Origin: Gluconobacter morbifer G707
GTDB lineage: Bacteria; Pseudomonadota; Alphaproteobacteria; Acetobacterales; Acetobacteraceae
DNA: 64,000 bases
Assembly: GCF_000234355.1 (NCBI RefSeq)
Contig: NZ_AGQV01000001.1
Location: forward strand, 434,001-498,000
Direction of reading: 5' to 3'
Shown one piece after another: positions 17,314 to 27,761 of the stretch (its first letter is position 1; each line of letters begins with the position of its first letter). The notes below the pieces were generated by a model that worked only from the letters and a program-made list of their open reading frames with translations, was not told where the DNA came from and did no database searches. A program made the translations under genes and the position numbers.

Positions 17314-18885
17314 ATGACATTCCAGCATCCGTCCTTCGGCCAGATCGCCGATGACCGCATCATCATTTTCGACACCACACTGCGTGATGGTGAACAGTCC
17401 CCCGGGTTCTCCATGAACCTCGAGGAAAAGGTGCGTATGGCCCATGCCCTCAGCGCTTTGGGGGTGGATGTCATGGAGGCGGGTTTTCCCGTGGCGTCGA
17501 AGGATGACTTTGAAAGTGTGCGCCGCATTGCTGACGAGGTCCGGGGTTCAGTCGTCTGCGGGCTGGCCCGCAGCGGTGGCAAGCGTGACATCGAGGCTTG
17601 CGGAGATGCCCTGAAAGGGGCAGAGCGTCCGCGTATTCACAACTTCATTTCCACGTCTCCGCTGCACATGAAATACAAGCTGCGGATGGAGCCGGAAACC
17701 GTTCTGGACATCATTGCATCGGGGAACCAGAAAGCCCGGCAGTTCACGGATGACGTGGAATGGTCCGCCGAGGACGGCTCCCGCACCGAGCCGGATTTCC
17801 TGTGCCGCTGTGTCGAGGTCGCCATCAGGAACGGTGCGACCACCATCAATATTCCCGATACGGTCGGTTTTGCCACGCCGGAGGAAATGCGCCGGATCTT
17901 CGCCATGCTGCGCGAGCGTGTGCCGGGTGCGGATCAGGTGATCTTCTCGACGCACAACCACAATGATCTGGGTCTGGGCGTGGCGAACACGCTGGCGGCC
18001 GTCGAGGGTGGTGCGCGCCAGATCGAATGCACGATCAACGGTATCGGCGAGCGTGCCGGTAATGCCGCGCTTGAGGAAATCGTGATGGCGCTGCGGACGC
18101 GTCATGACCAGTATGGCAAGGTAACAGGTATCGATACCCCCAGGCTGCTGGGTGTGTCACGGATGCTGGCCACCATTACAGGTTTCGACGTCCAGCCGAA
18201 CAAGGCCATCGTGGGGCGCAATGCGTTTGCCCATGAAAGCGGTATTCATCAGGATGGTGTCCTGAAGAACGCGGCAACCTATGAGATCATGACGCCCGAA
18301 AGCGTGGGCTGGAACAAAAGCTCGCTCGTCATGGGCAAGCATTCCGGGCGGGCGGCTTTCCGCGACAAGCTGGCGCAGCTTGGTTATGCGGCCCTGCCGG
18401 ACGAAGCCCTCAATGCGGCTTTCGCCCGTTTCAAGGATCTGGCGGATAGCAAGAAGGTTGTGTTCGACGACGACATCCGTGCGCTGGTCGATGACGAGAG
18501 CCGGGATCACGAGCGGATTCAGCTGGTCTCGCTGGAACTGGCGTCCGGCACGAAGCAGAAAGCGCACGCCAAGCTGGAAATCAGTGTGGATGGTGCAACC
18601 CAGTATGCAGCCATCAGCGGGAATGGCCCCGTAGATGCGGCATTCCGGGCCATTGGGGAAGCTTTTCCTCATACCGCGGAACTGGCGCTGTTCTCTGTTG
18701 CCAATGTGACGGAAGGCACGGACGCACAGGCGCGCACCACGGTGCGTCTTCAGGAAAATGGAAAGCTCGTGGACGGGCAGGGGGCGGATGCCGATACGGT
18801 CGTTTCGGCTGTCCGCGCCTATCTGCATGCCCTCAACAAGCTGCTGACCAAGCGTGAACGGACAGAGCCGGAAGAACTGGTCTGA
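17314..18885 (+). CDS. leuA: 2-isopropylmalate synthase
   Basis: A 523-residue enzyme that condenses acetyl-CoA with 2-oxoisovalerate, the first committed step to leucine. The catalytic TIM barrel begins DTTLRDGEQSPGFSMN and carries the metal-binding STHNHNDLG and the HESGIHQDGVLKN motifs. The C-terminal regulatory domain (about 400-510) is present, so leucine feedback inhibition is expected. I chose the ATG at 17314 because homology begins near FGQIADDRIIIFD; the frame is open further upstream. The gene stands alone, with a possible leucine-responsive leader upstream and a terminator downstream. Confidence 0.96.
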   Translation: MTFQHPSFGQIADDRIIIFDTTLRDGEQSPGFSMNLEEKVRMAHALSALGVDVMEAGFPVASKDDFESVRRIADEVRGSVVCGLARSGGKRDIEACGDALKGAERPRIHNFISTSPLHMKYKLRMEPETVLDIIASGNQKARQFTDDVEWSAEDGSRTEPDFLCRCVEVAIRNGATTINIPDTVGFATPEEMRRIFAMLRERVPGADQVIFSTHNHNDLGLGVANTLAAVEGGARQIECTINGIGERAGNAALEEIVMALRTRHDQYGKVTGIDTPRLLGVSRMLATITGFDVQPNKAIVGRNAFAHESGIHQDGVLKNAATYEIMTPESVGWNKSSLVMGKHSGRAAFRDKLAQLGYAALPDEALNAAFARFKDLADSKKVVFDDDIRALVDDESRDHERIQLVSLELASGTKQKAHAKLEISVDGATQYAAISGNGPVDAAFRAIGEAFPHTAELALFSVANVTEGTDAQARTTVRLQENGKLVDGQGADADTVVSAVRAYLHALNKLLTKRERTEPEELV

Positions 18886-18911
18886 TCTTCCCGGTTTCAG
18901 GATAAAGATGG

Positions 18912-18940
18912 AAAGCGGTGCCTTGGAGCGCCGCTTTTTT
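18912..18940 (+). terminator. leuA terminator
   Basis: A 10-bp stem with one G-T pair (18912-18921 with 18928-18937), a 6-base loop and a run of six Ts, 26 bases after the leuA stop. Confidence 0.88.
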
Positions 18941-18999
18941 CATAGGATTATAAGCATAAACAACCAATTATAATAGTTAAATATGCTATAGACAAATAT

Positions 19000-19013
19000 A
19001 TAACGACCGTTAT
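19000..19013. promoter_or_regulatory. Palindromic operator candidate before the TauE-like gene
   Basis: ATAACG and CGTTAT separated by two bases, in an AT-rich patch 32 bases upstream of the permease start. Position and symmetry suggest a dimeric repressor or activator site. I cannot name the regulator. Confidence 0.35.
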
Positions 19014-19045
19014 GGTGTGGTTCCGGAGACGGTTAGGGAACGGGT

Positions 19046-19813
19046 ATGCCACATTCTTGGCTTTATACGGTGTCAGGGCTGGTTGTCGGCTTTCTCGTCG
19101 GCATGACGGGTGTTGGAGGCGGGTCTCTGATGACGCCGCTCCTGATCCTGCTTTTTGGCGTCAAACCGCAGTCTGCCGTAGGCACTGACCTGCTTTACGC
19201 CGCCATCACCAAGATCGTGGGTACTGCCCTGAACCGCCATCACGGTGTTGTACAGTGGAATATCGTGCTTTGGCAGGTTGCGGGAAGTCTGCCTGCAGGG
19301 CTGCTCTGCCTGATCTTTCTGCATCAGGCAGGAGCTTCTCCCGCTGTTTCTACCCTGATTCGCGAAGTGCTGGGTGTGGCGCTTCTGCTGACGGTACCCG
19401 CCATCCTGTTCAAGCCGAAACTCAGGACATGGTCGGAGAATGCTGCGTTCCTGACGCCTGATACAGTCAGGTTCCTGACGGTCGGGCTGGGTGTGCTGCT
19501 CGGAGCGCTGGTAACCCTGTCTTCCGTTGGCGCGGGAGCTGTTGGTATGGCCGCACTGACTATTCTTTATCCCCGCCTTAATACCAGAACACTGGTGGCA
19601 ACGGATATTGCCCATGCTGTACCCTTGGCGCTGTTGGCCGGAACGGGGCACTGGCTGGAGGGGGCGGTAGACCCTGTCATGCTGATGGAACTGCTGGCAG
19701 GTTCCATCCCCGGCATTCTTCTGGGGATATTCTATGCCGGGAAGCTGCCCGACGATGTCCAGAGATGGTTTCTGAGCATTCTTCTGGCCATCATCGGATT
19801 GCGGATGATCTGA
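19046..19813 (+). CDS. TauE/SafE-family membrane permease
   Basis: A 255-residue polytopic membrane protein of the TauE/SafE (DUF81) family. It shows the repeated signature: VVGFLVGMTGVGGGSLMTPLL near the N-terminus and a second copy, LLGALVTLSSVGAGAVGMAAL, near residue 155. About eight membrane segments are expected. Family members export sulfite, sulfoacetate or other organic anions, and the substrate here is unknown. It stands alone; the AT-rich upstream region with a palindrome suggests its own regulated promoter. Confidence 0.88.
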   Translation: MPHSWLYTVSGLVVGFLVGMTGVGGGSLMTPLLILLFGVKPQSAVGTDLLYAAITKIVGTALNRHHGVVQWNIVLWQVAGSLPAGLLCLIFLHQAGASPAVSTLIREVLGVALLLTVPAILFKPKLRTWSENAAFLTPDTVRFLTVGLGVLLGALVTLSSVGAGAVGMAALTILYPRLNTRTLVATDIAHAVPLALLAGTGHWLEGAVDPVMLMELLAGSIPGILLGIFYAGKLPDDVQRWFLSILLAIIGLRMI

Positions 19814-19816
19814 CGA

Positions 19817-20275
19817 TCAGTACCCGTACCCGCCCTGCGGGGGATAATAACCGCCCTGATAGCCTCCCTGGGACGTTGGATAGGCGGTGGTGGGATACGG
19901 GTTGGACTGCTGCGGATACTGGGGATACTGGTACTGGCCGCCCTGCTGGGCGTAGCCGCCGTTGTTATAGGAACCCTGATTGTAATAACCCTGCGGGTAT
20001 CCGCCATTCTGGTATCCGGAAGGACGGTTGGGCGTGGTCGCGGCACCTGTCGCCGCTCCGAGCGCTCCGCCTGCGAGGGCCCCGATAGCTGCGCCTCGAC
20101 CGCCGCCAGCCAGCGCACCAATGGCTGCGCCGGTTCCTCCTCCCAGCAGGCCGCCGCCCAGGGCGCGTGAACCGGGATCGTAATTGCCTTCACATGCACA
20201 GAGTGTCAGGGCGATGGCAAAAGCACCGGACAACGCAAAAGTCCGTCTGAAACGGTTGGAAAGAGAGGCGTTCAT
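19817..20275 (-). CDS. Glycine-zipper lipoprotein with Gly/Tyr/Gln-rich tail
   Basis: A 152-residue protein from the ATG at 20275. The signal ends LCACEGNYDPGSRA (lipobox). A glycine-zipper core follows, with repeated AAIGALAGGGRG-type units and the ATGAATTPNRP joint. The C-terminal half is low complexity, rich in Tyr, Gly, Gln and Pro. The core is nearly identical to that of the adjacent upstream gene, so the two arose by duplication and only this one has the long tail. Such proteins sit in the outer membrane or periplasm; the function is unknown. Confidence 0.75.
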   Translation of the reverse strand: MNASLSNRFRRTFALSGAFAIALTLCACEGNYDPGSRALGGGLLGGGTGAAIGALAGGGRGAAIGALAGGALGAATGAATTPNRPSGYQNGGYPQGYYNQGSYNNGGYAQQGGQYQYPQYPQQSNPYPTTAYPTSQGGYQGGYYPPQGGYGY

Positions 20276-20319
20276 GAGCCGAATCCTTGAAGTTCTGAAA
20301 AAGTCCGGGCCCTTATACC

Positions 20320-20577
20320 TCAATATCCGTTACGGGTTGGTCTGTTGGGTGTCGTAGCCGCGCCAACTGCTGCGCCGGTGCCACCACCGGCCAGGGCACC
20401 AATGGCCGCGCCCCGGCCACCGCCAGCCAGCGCGCCAATGGCCGCTCCGCCACCGGCGCCAATCAGGGCACCTGATCCAGCCCGCGCACCACTGTCATAA
20501 GGGCTGCCACAACCGGCCAGCGCAACACCACAAAGGGTCAGAGCCGCGAAAATGCGAGGAGAAGCGATGCGAATCAT
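20320..20577 (-). CDS. Short glycine-zipper lipoprotein (paralogue)
   Basis: An 85-residue protein with signal and lipobox (VALAGCGSPYD), then the same glycine-zipper core as the neighbour (AAIGALAGGGRGAAIGALAG) and the same TTPNRP end, but no Tyr/Gln tail. It lies 44 bases upstream of its paralogue on the same strand, so the pair is likely cotranscribed. Glycine zippers often mediate membrane helix packing; no specific role can be assigned. Confidence 0.75.
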   Translation of the reverse strand: MIRIASPRIFAALTLCGVALAGCGSPYDSGARAGSGALIGAGGGAAIGALAGGGRGAAIGALAGGGTGAAVGAATTPNRPTRNGY

Positions 20578-21933
<1,356 letters not shown>

Positions 21934-21951
21934 CGGCGGGGTGGAGCCGGG

Positions 21952-22884
21952 ATGCTCTCCATCCACGCACGGCAGGTTCTTGCAAAGACCATTCTGCCTG
22001 TCCTGATTTTGCTGGCGGTCGGGCTTGTCCTGCTGGGGCTGGTCCGGCGGCCCGTTGTGGACGGGGTGCGTCTTGTGGCGGCGGATCTGCTGGCTCCGGC
22101 TTATCATGCGCTGGTCTGGCCGCAGGAACGGGTTTCGGCGTGGCTGGTGGATCTGCGGGGCGCCACTGATCTCGCCCGGGAAAATGCCCGTCTGCGGGAT
22201 GAGAACCGTGGCCTGCGGCACTGGTATGACGTGGCTGTGGCGCTCGCTTCGGAAAATGCACGCCTCAAGGCCAGCCTGCACTGGATTCCCGAAGCCGTGC
22301 CCCAGTTCGTCACGGGGCGCGTCACCCGCGATGACGGTGGGCCCTATTCACGCGCCGTTCTGCTGAACGTGGGCGCGGGCCATCAGGTCGAGGTGGGGGA
22401 TGTGGCGCTGGATGCTTCCGGCCTTCTTGGGCGGGTGACGGAGGTGGGATCGCATACGGTACGTGTCCTGCTGATCAATGATGACGCCAGCCGGATCCCC
22501 GTCACGCTGGCGGCGTCCCATGCCGACGCCATCATGGCCGGGGACGACACGGGATTTCCAAGATTGATCTATTATCCCCAAGACCGCCATCCGATCGAGG
22601 GCGAGCGTGTCGAGACGCGCGGTCAGAGCGCCATGCCGCCGGGTCTGCCTATTGGGTCCGTACATTACACCGCGCCGAACCGTCCCGTTGTGGTGCCGGA
22701 TGCGGATCTGGATCGGCTCGATATTGTCCGGGTGTTCGATTACGGGGAACATGGTGTGGATGCGCCACAGGCCCCGGGGCGCGTGAAAGTCCAGAAGCCA
22801 TCCGGAGCATCACCGCTTCAGGATGCCCTGCCGTTTTCGTGGTTCCCCACCCTGCCGGACGGTCCGGGCCGTCAGAAAGGCTGA
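21952..22884 (+). CDS. mreC: Rod shape-determining protein MreC
   Basis: A 310-residue bitopic membrane protein linking MreB and PBP2. It has one membrane segment at about 14-32, then a coiled-coil (about 70-100, DLARENARLRDENRGLRHW) and a beta-rich periplasmic domain with SGLLGRVTEVGSHTVRVLLI and PPGLPIGSV. A Pro-rich tail follows. It begins 18 bases after mreB and ends just before mreD, consistent with one operon. Confidence 0.93.
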   Translation: MLSIHARQVLAKTILPVLILLAVGLVLLGLVRRPVVDGVRLVAADLLAPAYHALVWPQERVSAWLVDLRGATDLARENARLRDENRGLRHWYDVAVALASENARLKASLHWIPEAVPQFVTGRVTRDDGGPYSRAVLLNVGAGHQVEVGDVALDASGLLGRVTEVGSHTVRVLLINDDASRIPVTLAASHADAIMAGDDTGFPRLIYYPQDRHPIEGERVETRGQSAMPPGLPIGSVHYTAPNRPVVVPDADLDRLDIVRVFDYGEHGVDAPQAPGRVKVQKPSGASPLQDALPFSWFPTLPDGPGRQKG

Positions 22885-22889
22885 CGGAT

Positions 22890-23456
22890 ATGGTTGCCGA
22901 GAACTCGACCCCCCATCTGCATTCCGCCGTCGAGCCGAAACCCTCAGTTGGGCGGACACTGGACGCCCTGGCCCGTGCGGCCATGCCGTCCGTTTTCATC
23001 GTGCTGTCCGCCATCCTCCTGTCCGCACCGTTTGGCGTTCCTGGACAGGCCGAACTCCAGTTCGGGATTGCGATGTGTACGGTCTGGTTCTGGGCCTACA
23101 GCCGTCCGAAATCCATGCCGGCCATTGCCGTCTTCCTGTGCGGACTCGTCATCGAGGTCTTCAGCTTCGGGCCGCCGGGAACCGTTCTGCTGTCGCTTCT
23201 TGTGATTTATGGTGTGGCCCATCACTGGCGTTACGGTCTCTCCCGTCTGAATTTCGTAGTGGGATGGCTGATTTTCAGTCTTTTTGCGGCGCTGGCCTCG
23301 TTTTTCCAGTGGGCACTCGTTTGTATCCATGCCTTTGCGCTACTCTCTCCTGCGCCAGGCCTCTTTCAGGCTGCGCTGACAATCGGTATCTATCCCACCC
23401 TGACCGCATTGTTCGTCTGGGGACGTCGCACGTTCGCAAATCCCGATCAGGCCTGA
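22890..23456 (+). CDS. mreD: Rod shape-determining protein MreD
   Basis: A 188-residue integral membrane protein with about five hydrophobic segments. I chose the ATG at 22890, five bases after mreC; an in-frame start upstream would overlap mreC. Identification rests on size, topology (VFIVLSAILLSAPFGVPG, then FWAYSRPKSMPAIAVFLCGLVIEV) and position between mreC and mrdA. It is part of the elongasome. Confidence 0.88.
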   Translation: MVAENSTPHLHSAVEPKPSVGRTLDALARAAMPSVFIVLSAILLSAPFGVPGQAELQFGIAMCTVWFWAYSRPKSMPAIAVFLCGLVIEVFSFGPPGTVLLSLLVIYGVAHHWRYGLSRLNFVVGWLIFSLFAALASFFQWALVCIHAFALLSPAPGLFQAALTIGIYPTLTALFVWGRRTFANPDQA

Positions 23457-23519
23457 CAGTGCTCCCGGCGTTCCGTAGCGCCGTGGTTTCCTTTTTCGGA
23501 TGTTGAACGCTTCCCGTTG

Positions 23520-25460
23520 ATGGTTTTCAGAAAACGCTCTTTCCGGTTCATGATGCGCGACAGACGGCAGGGTGAACCTGTGCGCTCCGGGCGTGGGATC
23601 TTCACGCGGCGCGCGCTTCTGGTCATGGCCGTGCAGGCTGGCGTTCTGGGAACACTGGGACGGCGGCTTTACAACATCCAGACGGTGGACGGTGATCATC
23701 TGCGCCAGCTTGCCGAGCGCAACCGCACAAGCAAGCGGCTGCTCGCCCCGGCGCGTGGCCCGATCCATGACCGTTTCGGTGTGGCGCTGGCAGATAACAA
23801 GGTGAGCTGGCGCGCCTTGCTCATGCCAGAGGAAACGACCGACATCCCGGCCGTTATCGAGCGTTTCTCCCAGATCGTCCCGCTCGATGAGCATGACCGG
23901 GCCCGGATCGAGCGTGATCTCCGTCATGTCCGCAAATATGTTCCGGTCACGCTGCATGAGTTCCTGTCTTGGGATGACATGGCGCGGATCGAACTGAATG
24001 CGCCATCGCTGCCCGGCGTGCTGGTGGATGTGGGATCGACACGGCTCTACCCGTTCCATGACCTGACAGCTCATATCGTCGGTTATGTCGCGCCACCCAA
24101 TGAAGAGGATGTTTCGAAGGATACGACCCTGTCCCTGCCGGGTATGAGAGTTGGCAGGGCTGGGATCGAACAGACGCAGGAACAGCTCCTGCGTGGCGAT
24201 CCAGGTTCCGTGGAGATGGAAGTCAATGCTGTTGGCCGCGTGATTGGGGAGATCGACCGTGTGGAGGGCCAGCAGGGGCAGGATATCCACCTGACGATTG
24301 ATACGGTGCTGCAGCAGCAACTGCGCGACCGGCTTGGGGATCGGGTGTCCAGTTCTGTCATCATGGACTGTCGCAACGGTGAAGTCATGGCGATGGTCAG
24401 CACACCATCTTTCGATCCTTCCCTGTTCGATTCCGGTGTCAGTCATGCGCAGTGGAACGCCTGGAACAGCGACCCCCGGACCCCGCTGGTGGACAAGGCG
24501 GTTTCTGGCCTCTACCCGCCGGGTTCCACCTTCAAGCCAGCTGTGGCACTTGCCGCCCTGAAATGTGGTGCCGTCTCGGCGACAGATCGTTTCAACTGCC
24601 CGGGCTATCTGGACGTGGGTGGGGTGCGCTTCCATTGCTGGAACCGCTGGGGTCATGGCATGATCAACATGCGCGAAGGCCTCAAATATTCCTGCGACGT
24701 CTATTTCTATGAGGTTGCCCGGCGCTGTGGCATGGACCCCATCAAGCTGGTGGGGAATGACATGGGACTGGGCGTGAAGCTCGGGATCGAACTGCCTCAT
24801 TCACACCCCGGTGTCATACCGACACCGGAATGGAGGCAGCAGCACGGTTTCCACTGGAATGGCGGTGACACCATCAATGCCGGGATCGGACAAGGTTTCG
24901 TTCAGGTGACACCACTGGCGCTGGCCACCTATGTGTCCCGGCTGGCGTCTGGGCGAAACGTGCAGCCGCATCTCCTGCGTGCCACTGATGATACGCTCTC
25001 ACCGCTTGCCGCGCTGGATACTGCTGCGCCGCTTGACCTTCCACCTGCGTATCTTGACGTCGTGCGTGGTGGCATGTTCGCCGTCGTGAACGAGGCGCAT
25101 GGTACGGCGCCAAAGGCGCGGCTTGATCTTCCAGGCATCCAGATGGCGGGGAAGACCGGCTCCGCACAGGTGCGTCGTGTCTCGCGGGCCCTGCGTGAAT
25201 CCGGGCACTTCAATTCCATGAACCTGCCGTGGGAGTACCGGCCGCATGCCCTGTTCATCTGCTTCGCGCCTTATGACGAGCCGCGCTATGCCGTCTCGGT
25301 TGTCGTGGAGCACGGAAATGCAGGAGCTGACGAGGCCGCACCGTTGGCTAAGCTTATCATGACCGATACGCTGCTTCGTGATCCGGCGAACCAGTCCCGT
25401 CCTCCGGGACAGAACGTCGCCCAAGCCAGCGCTCCGCCATTGAGAGGCAGTACGGAATGA
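23520..25460 (+). CDS. mrdA: Penicillin-binding protein 2 (elongasome transpeptidase)
   Basis: A 646-residue class B PBP that cross-links murein during elongation with RodA. An N-terminal membrane anchor (about 28-48) is followed by the dimerisation domain (RGPIHDRFGVALADN). The transpeptidase has SxxK in PPGSTFKPAVA (Ser about 336), the SCD motif in LKYSCDVYFYE and KTG in AGKTGSAQV (about 543). The ATG at 23520 is used; a TTG lies one codon earlier. Its last four bases overlap the start of mrdB (ATGA), so the two are translationally coupled. Confidence 0.96.
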   Translation: MVFRKRSFRFMMRDRRQGEPVRSGRGIFTRRALLVMAVQAGVLGTLGRRLYNIQTVDGDHLRQLAERNRTSKRLLAPARGPIHDRFGVALADNKVSWRALLMPEETTDIPAVIERFSQIVPLDEHDRARIERDLRHVRKYVPVTLHEFLSWDDMARIELNAPSLPGVLVDVGSTRLYPFHDLTAHIVGYVAPPNEEDVSKDTTLSLPGMRVGRAGIEQTQEQLLRGDPGSVEMEVNAVGRVIGEIDRVEGQQGQDIHLTIDTVLQQQLRDRLGDRVSSSVIMDCRNGEVMAMVSTPSFDPSLFDSGVSHAQWNAWNSDPRTPLVDKAVSGLYPPGSTFKPAVALAALKCGAVSATDRFNCPGYLDVGGVRFHCWNRWGHGMINMREGLKYSCDVYFYEVARRCGMDPIKLVGNDMGLGVKLGIELPHSHPGVIPTPEWRQQHGFHWNGGDTINAGIGQGFVQVTPLALATYVSRLASGRNVQPHLLRATDDTLSPLAALDTAAPLDLPPAYLDVVRGGMFAVVNEAHGTAPKARLDLPGIQMAGKTGSAQVRRVSRALRESGHFNSMNLPWEYRPHALFICFAPYDEPRYAVSVVVEHGNAGADEAAPLAKLIMTDTLLRDPANQSRPPGQNVAQASAPPLRGSTE

Positions 25461-26632
25461 ACGCCTTTGGTTTCCTGAAGCCGGAAAAGCGTCTCCTGCG
25501 GGCGGAGCCGGATTTCCGGCCGCTGGCCCAGCTGCTGCAGGTCAACTGGCTTTATGTCCTGCTGGTCTGTCTGCTGGCTGGTGTGGGTTACGTCGCGCTT
25601 TACTCCGCAGGCGGAGGATCGGCCAGACCGTTCGCGGGGCCGCAGATGATGCGGTTCGGTTTCGGGCTTGTCATGATGGTTGCTGTCTCGCTGGTCAGCC
25701 CGCGCATCCTGCGGTTGCTGTCCGTGCCGCTCTACCTTTTTTCCATTGCCCTGCTAACGCTCGTGCTGCGCATGGGGCATGTGGGCAAGGGAGCGGAGCG
25801 CTGGATCAACCTCGCGGGGATGCAGTTCCAGCCTTCCGAATTTGCAAAGATCGCGCTCGTTCTGATGCTCGCGACATGGTTCTATCGTATCGGTCCGGAC
25901 CGGATGGGCAATCCGTTGCGTCTGGTGCCACCCGCCCTGTTGACGCTTCTGCCTGTTCTGCTGGTGCTCAAGGAGCCGAACCTTGGGACGGCGACGATCA
26001 TCGGTGTGATCGGCGCGACCATGTTCTTCGCCGCCGGGATGCGGTTATGGCAGATCATCATCCTTGTGGCCCCCATCCCGTTTCTCGGGAAATTTGCGTA
26101 CAGTCACCTGCACGATTACCAGAAAGCCCGGATCGATACGTTCCTGCATCCGGAGCATGATCCGCTCGGAGCCGGATACAACATCATCCAGTCCAAGATC
26201 GCGCTTGGTTCAGGCGGTATGTGGGGTGAAGGATACCTGCGCGGCAGTCAGGGACAGCTCAACTTCCTGCCTGAAAAACAGACGGATTTCATTTTTACCA
26301 TGATCGGGGAGGAATGGGGATTTGTTGGCGGGATTGCCGTCATCGGCCTGCTGGCGACCCTGACGCTGGGAGGGATGCTGATCGCCATGCGCAGTCGCAA
26401 CCAGTTCGGGCGCCTGCTCGGTCTGGGGATCGCCATGGATTTCTTTCTTTACTGCGCGGTGAACCTGTCCATGGTCATGGGCGCAATTCCTGTCGGTGGT
26501 GTGCCGCTTCCCCTGATTTCCTATGGTGGATCAGCCATGCTGACGATGATGTTCGGTTTTGGCCTGCTCATGTCAGCATGGGTTCATCGGAACGAGCGCG
26601 ATCCGGGTATGGAAGAAGACGCCGAAGCCTGA
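25457..26632 (+). CDS. mrdB: Rod shape-determining protein RodA (SEDS glycosyltransferase)
   Basis: A 391-residue SEDS-family peptidoglycan polymerase with about ten membrane segments. Signature regions include AERWINLAGMQFQPSEFAKI, LGSGGMWGEGYLRGSQGQLNFLPEKQTDFIF-type sequence and VPLPLISYGGSAMLT near the C-terminus. It overlaps mrdA by four bases and closes the mreBCD-mrdAB cluster. It is followed by a converging dehydrogenase gene only four bases away. Confidence 0.96.
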   Translation: MNAFGFLKPEKRLLRAEPDFRPLAQLLQVNWLYVLLVCLLAGVGYVALYSAGGGSARPFAGPQMMRFGFGLVMMVAVSLVSPRILRLLSVPLYLFSIALLTLVLRMGHVGKGAERWINLAGMQFQPSEFAKIALVLMLATWFYRIGPDRMGNPLRLVPPALLTLLPVLLVLKEPNLGTATIIGVIGATMFFAAGMRLWQIIILVAPIPFLGKFAYSHLHDYQKARIDTFLHPEHDPLGAGYNIIQSKIALGSGGMWGEGYLRGSQGQLNFLPEKQTDFIFTMIGEEWGFVGGIAVIGLLATLTLGGMLIAMRSRNQFGRLLGLGIAMDFFLYCAVNLSMVMGAIPVGGVPLPLISYGGSAMLTMMFGFGLLMSAWVHRNERDPGMEEDAEA

Positions 26633-26636
26633 GCTT

Positions 26637-27683
26637 TCACAGGGCCAGCAGAACCTTGGAAGAGGTCTTCCGGTCCAGCGAGGCGGCGAAGGCATCCGCA
26701 TAGTCTTCAAGCTGGAAGCTGTGCGTGATGAGTCCATCGGCGATCCAAGGATTGTCCGCCAGCATTTTCAGGGCGTCTCCGAACTCCGTATCGAACCGGA
26801 ACGTGCCGCGATAGTCCAGTTCACGGGCGATGATCTGGCCTAGGGGCGCAGGAATATCGCCGGGTGGGAAAATTCCGACCTGCACCAGAATGCCACCTTT
26901 TTCCGTACGGCGGATGGCAGTCGGAAGAGCCGCGGAAACGCCGGTCGCTTCAAAGACGATCGGATATTCCTCCTCGTTTGTCTCCCGGCTGGTGTTACGC
27001 GCGCCGGTGGCGCCAAGCCGTGTTGCAATTTCCAGCGGGAAATCGTGTAGATCCGTCGCTATGATTTCGCGCGCTCCGGCGATTTTCAGCCCGGCCACGA
27101 TCAGGGAGCCGATTGGCCCCGCACCCTGCACCATGACCCTGCGTCCACTGACGTCACCCGCACGCGCAATGGCATGAAGGGCCACGGAAAACGGTTCCGC
27201 AAGACTGGCGCGCCGGACATCGAGACCGGGGGGCAGGGGGTAAAGCTGGTCTTCCCCGACGACCATCTGCCGCCGGAAGCCGCCCTGTGTGTGCGGCAGG
27301 AAGGCTGCGCTTCCAAAGAAGCGCATGTTCCGGCACAGATGCCGGACACCGCGCTGACATTCCGGACACTGGCCACAGGCTCGGGCCGGATGGATCGCGA
27401 CAGGCTGCCCAACCTGAAAGCGCGTCGCGCCAGGGCCGATGGCATCAACGATTCCGGAGACTTCATGCCCCAGGATCATGGGTTCACGCAGAACGGATGC
27501 GCCGGCCCCACCATGCAGAAGGTAATGCATGTCCGAGCCACAGATACCGCCCCATGCAGGGCTGACCAGAACTTCGCCGGGCCCAGGCTCCTGCAACGGG
27601 ACCGTATCAAGCCGGAGATCGTTTTTTTCGTGAATGACAAGGGCCTCGGTGGTCCTTGACCCATCGAATGATGACATGACCAT
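26637..27683 (-). CDS. Zinc-dependent alcohol dehydrogenase, L-idonate 5-dehydrogenase-like
   Basis: A 348-residue medium-chain dehydrogenase. The catalytic zinc site is in GGICGSDMHYLLHGG and GHEVSG. The structural zinc site is the four-Cys CGQCPECQRGVRHLC, and the NAD(P) fold is VQGAGPIGSLIVAG. The overall pattern (DMHYLLHGGAG, ILGHEVSG) fits L-idonate 5-dehydrogenase, which interconverts L-idonate and 5-keto-D-gluconate. That suits an acetic acid bacterium with strong ketogluconate metabolism. Other polyol dehydrogenases of the family cannot be excluded. It is not in an operon with other sugar genes. Confidence 0.82.
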   Translation of the reverse strand: MVMSSFDGSRTTEALVIHEKNDLRLDTVPLQEPGPGEVLVSPAWGGICGSDMHYLLHGGAGASVLREPMILGHEVSGIVDAIGPGATRFQVGQPVAIHPARACGQCPECQRGVRHLCRNMRFFGSAAFLPHTQGGFRRQMVVGEDQLYPLPPGLDVRRASLAEPFSVALHAIARAGDVSGRRVMVQGAGPIGSLIVAGLKIAGAREIIATDLHDFPLEIATRLGATGARNTSRETNEEEYPIVFEATGVSAALPTAIRRTEKGGILVQVGIFPPGDIPAPLGQIIARELDYRGTFRFDTEFGDALKMLADNPWIADGLITHSFQLEDYADAFAASLDRKTSSKVLLAL

Positions 27684-27761
27684 GCGCCTGTAGATAAAGG
27701 GAAAATACAGGCTTGCACGTTAAACCGAAGCTCTGGCGGGCGGGATGACGTTTCAGTGTTG

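Noticed and set aside
17153-17317. 54-codon frame overlapping the leuA start by ATGA
   Set aside because: It crosses the leader stem-loop, has no ribosome site and no recognisable product; the short Leu-rich peptide in another frame is a better explanation.
22823-23506. Alternative long plus-strand frame over mreD
   Set aside because: Cys/Arg/Ser-rich composition; mreD in the other frame has the right size, topology and spacing.
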